DNA of 64,000 nucleotides from Bacillota bacterium. Its GTDB lineage: Bacteria; Bacillota; Clostridia; Lachnospirales; Lachnospiraceae. The DNA is taken from contig JAEYOY010000045.1 of the NCBI GenBank assembly GCA_023411215.1, positions 56,259 through 120,258 on the forward strand, given 5' to 3'. The notes beneath the pieces were generated by a model that made no database searches, had not been told where the DNA came from, and saw nothing but the letters and a program-made list of their open reading frames with translations. Below are positions 61,391 to 64,000 of this stretch, piece by piece. Each line of letters opens with the position of its first letter. Position 1 is the first letter of the stretch. The translations under genes were made by a program, and so were the position numbers.

Positions 61391-62782
61391 TCAATCAAAC
61401 CACTTCGAAGGTAAATAAGTACGTGTATTTTCCAGCATCGTATCAAGCAATTCCTTGCCCTCAGCAGGGGTACCCGTGAACTGCGGATCGTTCATAAAAG
61501 TCGTATACGCAAGCTTGCGATTGCAGTCCAATGCTGCCCTCAACGTATTCTCTTGATCAAATACGTGCTGCGCAATAATTGCATGCACATCGGATGGAAT
61601 TGGGCCGACACAGATCGGTTCCACTCGATTCTTGGTAAAAAGCGCGTTGGTCTCAACAACCGTATCAATCGGTAGATTCGGAATTTGTCCGCGGTTCGGT
61701 AAGTTGACATTACTTACAATATCCCCTAGTCCAAGAAGTGCTTTAATTAAACGTGTCCCTTCTTCGCCGGAATGCTCAAGAACCACTTCTTCGGCTCCGG
61801 ATGCTAAGGCGATTCCCTGATCAATGCGTCGTTGTTGTTTCTGCAATCGCCAATCTACGGTCGTCAACGCAAAGCCCCAGGAATTAACAGTCTCCGGATC
61901 GCGCAAATACCAACGGGGAACAAACTCGGCAAGATGCCGATCCCCTGCTGCTGCAATCAGTCCGAATCGACGGAACAAGTCAAATTTCACACGATGGGCA
62001 CAACGATGCGGGTCATTTGCCCAGTCCAGGCCCTTGCCGTCACCATAACCAACGTCATGATACTTCTCTGCAAATTCGGCATACAGCGGGAACAGATCCA
62101 ACCCGTCATAGCTTGCTTCACTGAGCCACGTAAAATGATTTATTCCCATGACCGTCGTACGAAGCTCTTCACGTTGTACACCGATGATACCGTGTTCATG
62201 TTCAAGCATTGAGCAGAGCAAATTCTGGGTACCAAATACCTCGTGACAGCAACCGAACGCGCGAATCTGCGGAAATACCTCGTATAGCGTACGTACACAG
62301 AGCGTCATCGGATTTGTATAATTGATTACCCATGCGTTAGGTGCATAATCGCGAATCGCCTCCGCGAACGTTACATAAATAGGAAGTGTACGCATAGCAC
62401 GGACAAAACCACCAAGTCCGACCGTATCTCCAACCGTCTGATAAATCCCGTATTTTTCCGGGGTGTGCACGTCGGAACGCATCTCCTCGAAAGTTCCTGG
62501 TAGGATCGAGATGACGACGATATCGGCACCGATAAGCGCTTCAGGAAGCGTCTCAGTAACCGAAAACGTCCAGTTCGACTTCGCTTCCGGATGCGCCATG
62601 ATCTTTTCTCCGATAATTCGATTCTGCTCTGCAGCAGGAACGTCGATATCATAAAGGCGAATTGCTCCGCTCATAGCGCTTTCCAGCGCCAAATCCTTAA
62701 AAAAGCTCCACGCCCATCCGCGGGAGCCGCCACCGATATAGCAAATTTGTAAATTATCTACAGACTTATCCTTATAAATCAT
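61391..62782 (-). CDS. lplD: GH4 alpha-galacturonidase-like glycosidase (CHEV motif)
   Basis: 463 aa NAD+- and Mn2+-dependent GH4 enzyme. Rossmann start ICYIGGGSRGW, INYTNPM, and the active-site block GCCHEVFG near residue 178, followed by GINHFTWL. The CHEV tetrad is the reported signature of alpha-galacturonidases (LplD) within GH4, as opposed to CHSV in alpha-galactosidases. Start has AAAGGAGGCAGCT. The first 11 nt overlap the beta-lactamase-fold gene, so translation is coupled. Confidence 0.88.
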   Translation of the reverse strand: MIYKDKSVDNLQICYIGGGSRGWAWSFFKDLALESAMSGAIRLYDIDVPAAEQNRIIGEKIMAHPEAKSNWTFSVTETLPEALIGADIVVISILPGTFEEMRSDVHTPEKYGIYQTVGDTVGLGGFVRAMRTLPIYVTFAEAIRDYAPNAWVINYTNPMTLCVRTLYEVFPQIRAFGCCHEVFGTQNLLCSMLEHEHGIIGVQREELRTTVMGINHFTWLSEASYDGLDLFPLYAEFAEKYHDVGYGDGKGLDWANDPHRCAHRVKFDLFRRFGLIAAAGDRHLAEFVPRWYLRDPETVNSWGFALTTVDWRLQKQQRRIDQGIALASGAEEVVLEHSGEEGTRLIKALLGLGDIVSNVNLPNRGQIPNLPIDTVVETNALFTKNRVEPICVGPIPSDVHAIIAQHVFDQENTLRAALDCNRKLAYTTFMNDPQFTGTPAEGKELLDTMLENTRTYLPSKWFD

Positions 62783-64000
62783 AGCTGCCTCCTTTTAGCA
62801 ATCTTCCGTTTGCAAAGCCCTTATACTCCTCAAGAAACCATTCGGCGTTCTTTTCTGCGAGCAGTGTTACGGCATCTCCCTCAAAGGCAAATTGTATACG
62901 TAGATTACCATGATAGATGTCGATTATTTGACAATATAACCTTAAAGTATTCGGCATGGTCCACGCAGCAGCGGTCAACGAATCATAACCATATCCACAT
63001 GGAGTTCCGATGCGCCGTCCAGAATAATGTGTTTCCGGGAACGGTTGTTGTATGTAGTCGTAGTATCCGAATTTCAATGCATGAACTCCCGTTGCATTTT
63101 CATAATGCAGTGTACCGCCATCCTCTGTAAACGTAAAACGAAGCCAAAGGATTCCGAGCGGATTTGTTTCCATTACGTAGGTTTTATCGTCTACCTGCAG
63201 CTCCGTCGAGACATGGGGGAGACCGGGTGGCATCGGCAATCTCAGATTGCCTGTCAACGTAACAAGTGACTGAATAGCCTTCTCTTCTTCGGGGAGAGCA
63301 TGGTCACATAGTGCAGGAACAATCTCGCTAAAGAATAGCGGAAAAACTGATTCTAAAAACTTTTCGTAGTTTCGATCATCATAAGCATTGGTGATTAACG
63401 TTATATCCAGTTCAGGTAAGCAGATTGCAAATTGTCCGCCCATACCGCGCATGGCAAATCCACGTTGCAAAATCCAAAACTGATAACCATAACCCGCACC
63501 GGAGTCCCACGAGCTGTCAATCTGCTTGCTGGTCGCCTCTATCATATAATCACGAGGCAGAAGCTGCTCACCACCATATGCTCCATAATGTGTACAAAGG
63601 TCTGCAAAAACTGCAAACTCACGTGCCGTCAAGCAAACGCCGGATCCGCCCCACTCATATCCACAAGGAGTTTCTACACAAAATGCATCTTCTGATATAC
63701 CGAGCTTATCAAACACTGGGCGTAGTACGGTCATGAACTCCTCGCCCGAAATACGGCGGATGATGACACAAAGCATCGTGGTTCCCGTCGTGCAATAGCG
63801 AAATATCTGCCCCGCTTTATGAGTGATCTCACCTGTGAAAAACGTCTTAATCCAGTCGGGATCGTTTCCGTCATAATTAGTTCCCTCTTCGAAGCAAGTC
63901 GCCATTCGCAGTAAATCACGGATGGTCATTTCTGCGAGCCATGGATGTGGATTTGCTGGTGCTTCATTCGGGAAAAATTGAAGTACTTTATCCTCCAAGG
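62772..64000 (-). CDS. Beta-lactamase-fold serine hydrolase, 5' end cut by window edge
   Basis: At least 409 codons open to the right edge; the true start is outside, and so is the region of the S-x-x-K nucleophile. Visible: MTIRDLLRM, a divergent Y-x-N (RYCTTGTTM), VCLTAREFAVFADL, and FAMRGMGGQFAICLP with the third motif (GMGGQF in place of HTG). Class C/EstB-like esterase or peptidase of unknown substrate. The C-terminal third is a beta-rich domain. Its stop lies 11 nt inside the GH4 gene, so it is part of the same operon. Confidence 0.75.
   Translation of the reverse strand, partial: LEDKVLQFFPNEAPANPHPWLAEMTIRDLLRMATCFEEGTNYDGNDPDWIKTFFTGEITHKAGQIFRYCTTGTTMLCVIIRRISGEEFMTVLRPVFDKLGISEDAFCVETPCGYEWGGSGVCLTAREFAVFADLCTHYGAYGGEQLLPRDYMIEATSKQIDSSWDSGAGYGYQFWILQRGFAMRGMGGQFAICLPELDITLITNAYDDRNYEKFLESVFPLFFSEIVPALCDHALPEEEKAIQSLVTLTGNLRLPMPPGLPHVSTELQVDDKTYVMETNPLGILWLRFTFTEDGGTLHYENATGVHALKFGYYDYIQQPFPETHYSGRRIGTPCGYGYDSLTAAAWTMPNTLRLYCQIIDIYHGNLRIQFAFEGDAVTLLAEKNAEWFLEEYKGFANGRLLKGGSYDL

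Noticed and set aside
61363..61446. Upstream start of the MBL-fold protein
   Set aside because: Overlaps the GH4 gene and lacks a ribosome site; 61362 has AGGAGG.
1..64000. CRISPR arrays, tRNA or rRNA genes, intact insertion sequences
   Set aside because: No regular spaced repeats, cloverleaf-like or rRNA segments, or transposase-like ORFs were recognised by reading; dedicated searches were not possible.

Overview
The window looks like chromosome of a low-GC, anaerobic Firmicute, most likely a Lachnospiraceae/Clostridium-type organism. The evidence is AT-rich intergenic DNA, strong AGGAGG-type ribosome binding sites, TTG/GTG starts, a flavodiiron protein, FeoAB, DUF421/DUF4363 and DUF1538 genes, many LacI/IclR/CUT1-ABC sugar operons and glycosidases. 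The species cannot be fixed from the sequence alone. Most genes are on the minus strand. I see no rRNA, tRNA, CRISPR array, intact insertion sequence or prophage.

Left part (1-17 kb): a MoxR-type ATPase cut by the left edge; a run of aldehyde dehydrogenase, His-tailed EamA transporter, two small membrane proteins (one DUF5058) and an M20 peptidase; a flavodoxin; an internally deleted DUF1905/YdeI gene; a cytoplasmic-looking lytic transglycosylase; flavodiiron protein FprA; an isochorismatase-like hydrolase with an odd HxlR regulator; a CUT1 sugar ABC importer lacking its ATPase; and a DEAD-box helicase.

Middle (17-34 kb): an alpha/beta hydrolase; feoA-feoB divergent from a DtxR/MntR-type regulator; DUF2804; the DUF421/DUF4363 pair; a DUF1538 membrane protein followed by two PII-like proteins; a lower mevalonate pathway operon (idi, mevalonate kinase, diphosphomevalonate decarboxylase, small membrane protein, TctA-like permease, phosphomevalonate kinase) in which a carboxylate-type permease is embedded; then a small Arg-Ser-repeat ORF directly followed by a Ser/Thr-kinase gene.

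Right part (34-64 kb): a LacI-associated operon of TIM-barrel isomerase, carboxylate-type permease, hydantoinase/oxoprolinase-like protein, an HExxH protein, a PfkB kinase, and hexulose-phosphate synthase and isomerase (hxlA, hxlB); an IclR-controlled operon (DHDPS/NanA-type aldolase, CUT1 importer, Asp-box sialidase-fold protein, YhcH, L-fucose isomerase) with a shared operator in both promoters; a chemoreceptor; an XRE-TPR regulator divergent from a LUD protein; a remnant of a choloylglycine-hydrolase gene; and, in visibly more GC-rich DNA, a glycuronide cluster (beta-lactamase-fold protein, CHEV-type GH4 alpha-galacturonidase, MBL hydrolase, GH2 beta-glucuronidase, phosphodiesterase-like protein, two TIM-barrel isomerases) that runs off the right edge.

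The strongest candidates for undescribed biology are the RS-protein/kinase pair, the mevalonate operon with its own permease, and the hydantoinase-HPS-PHI operon.
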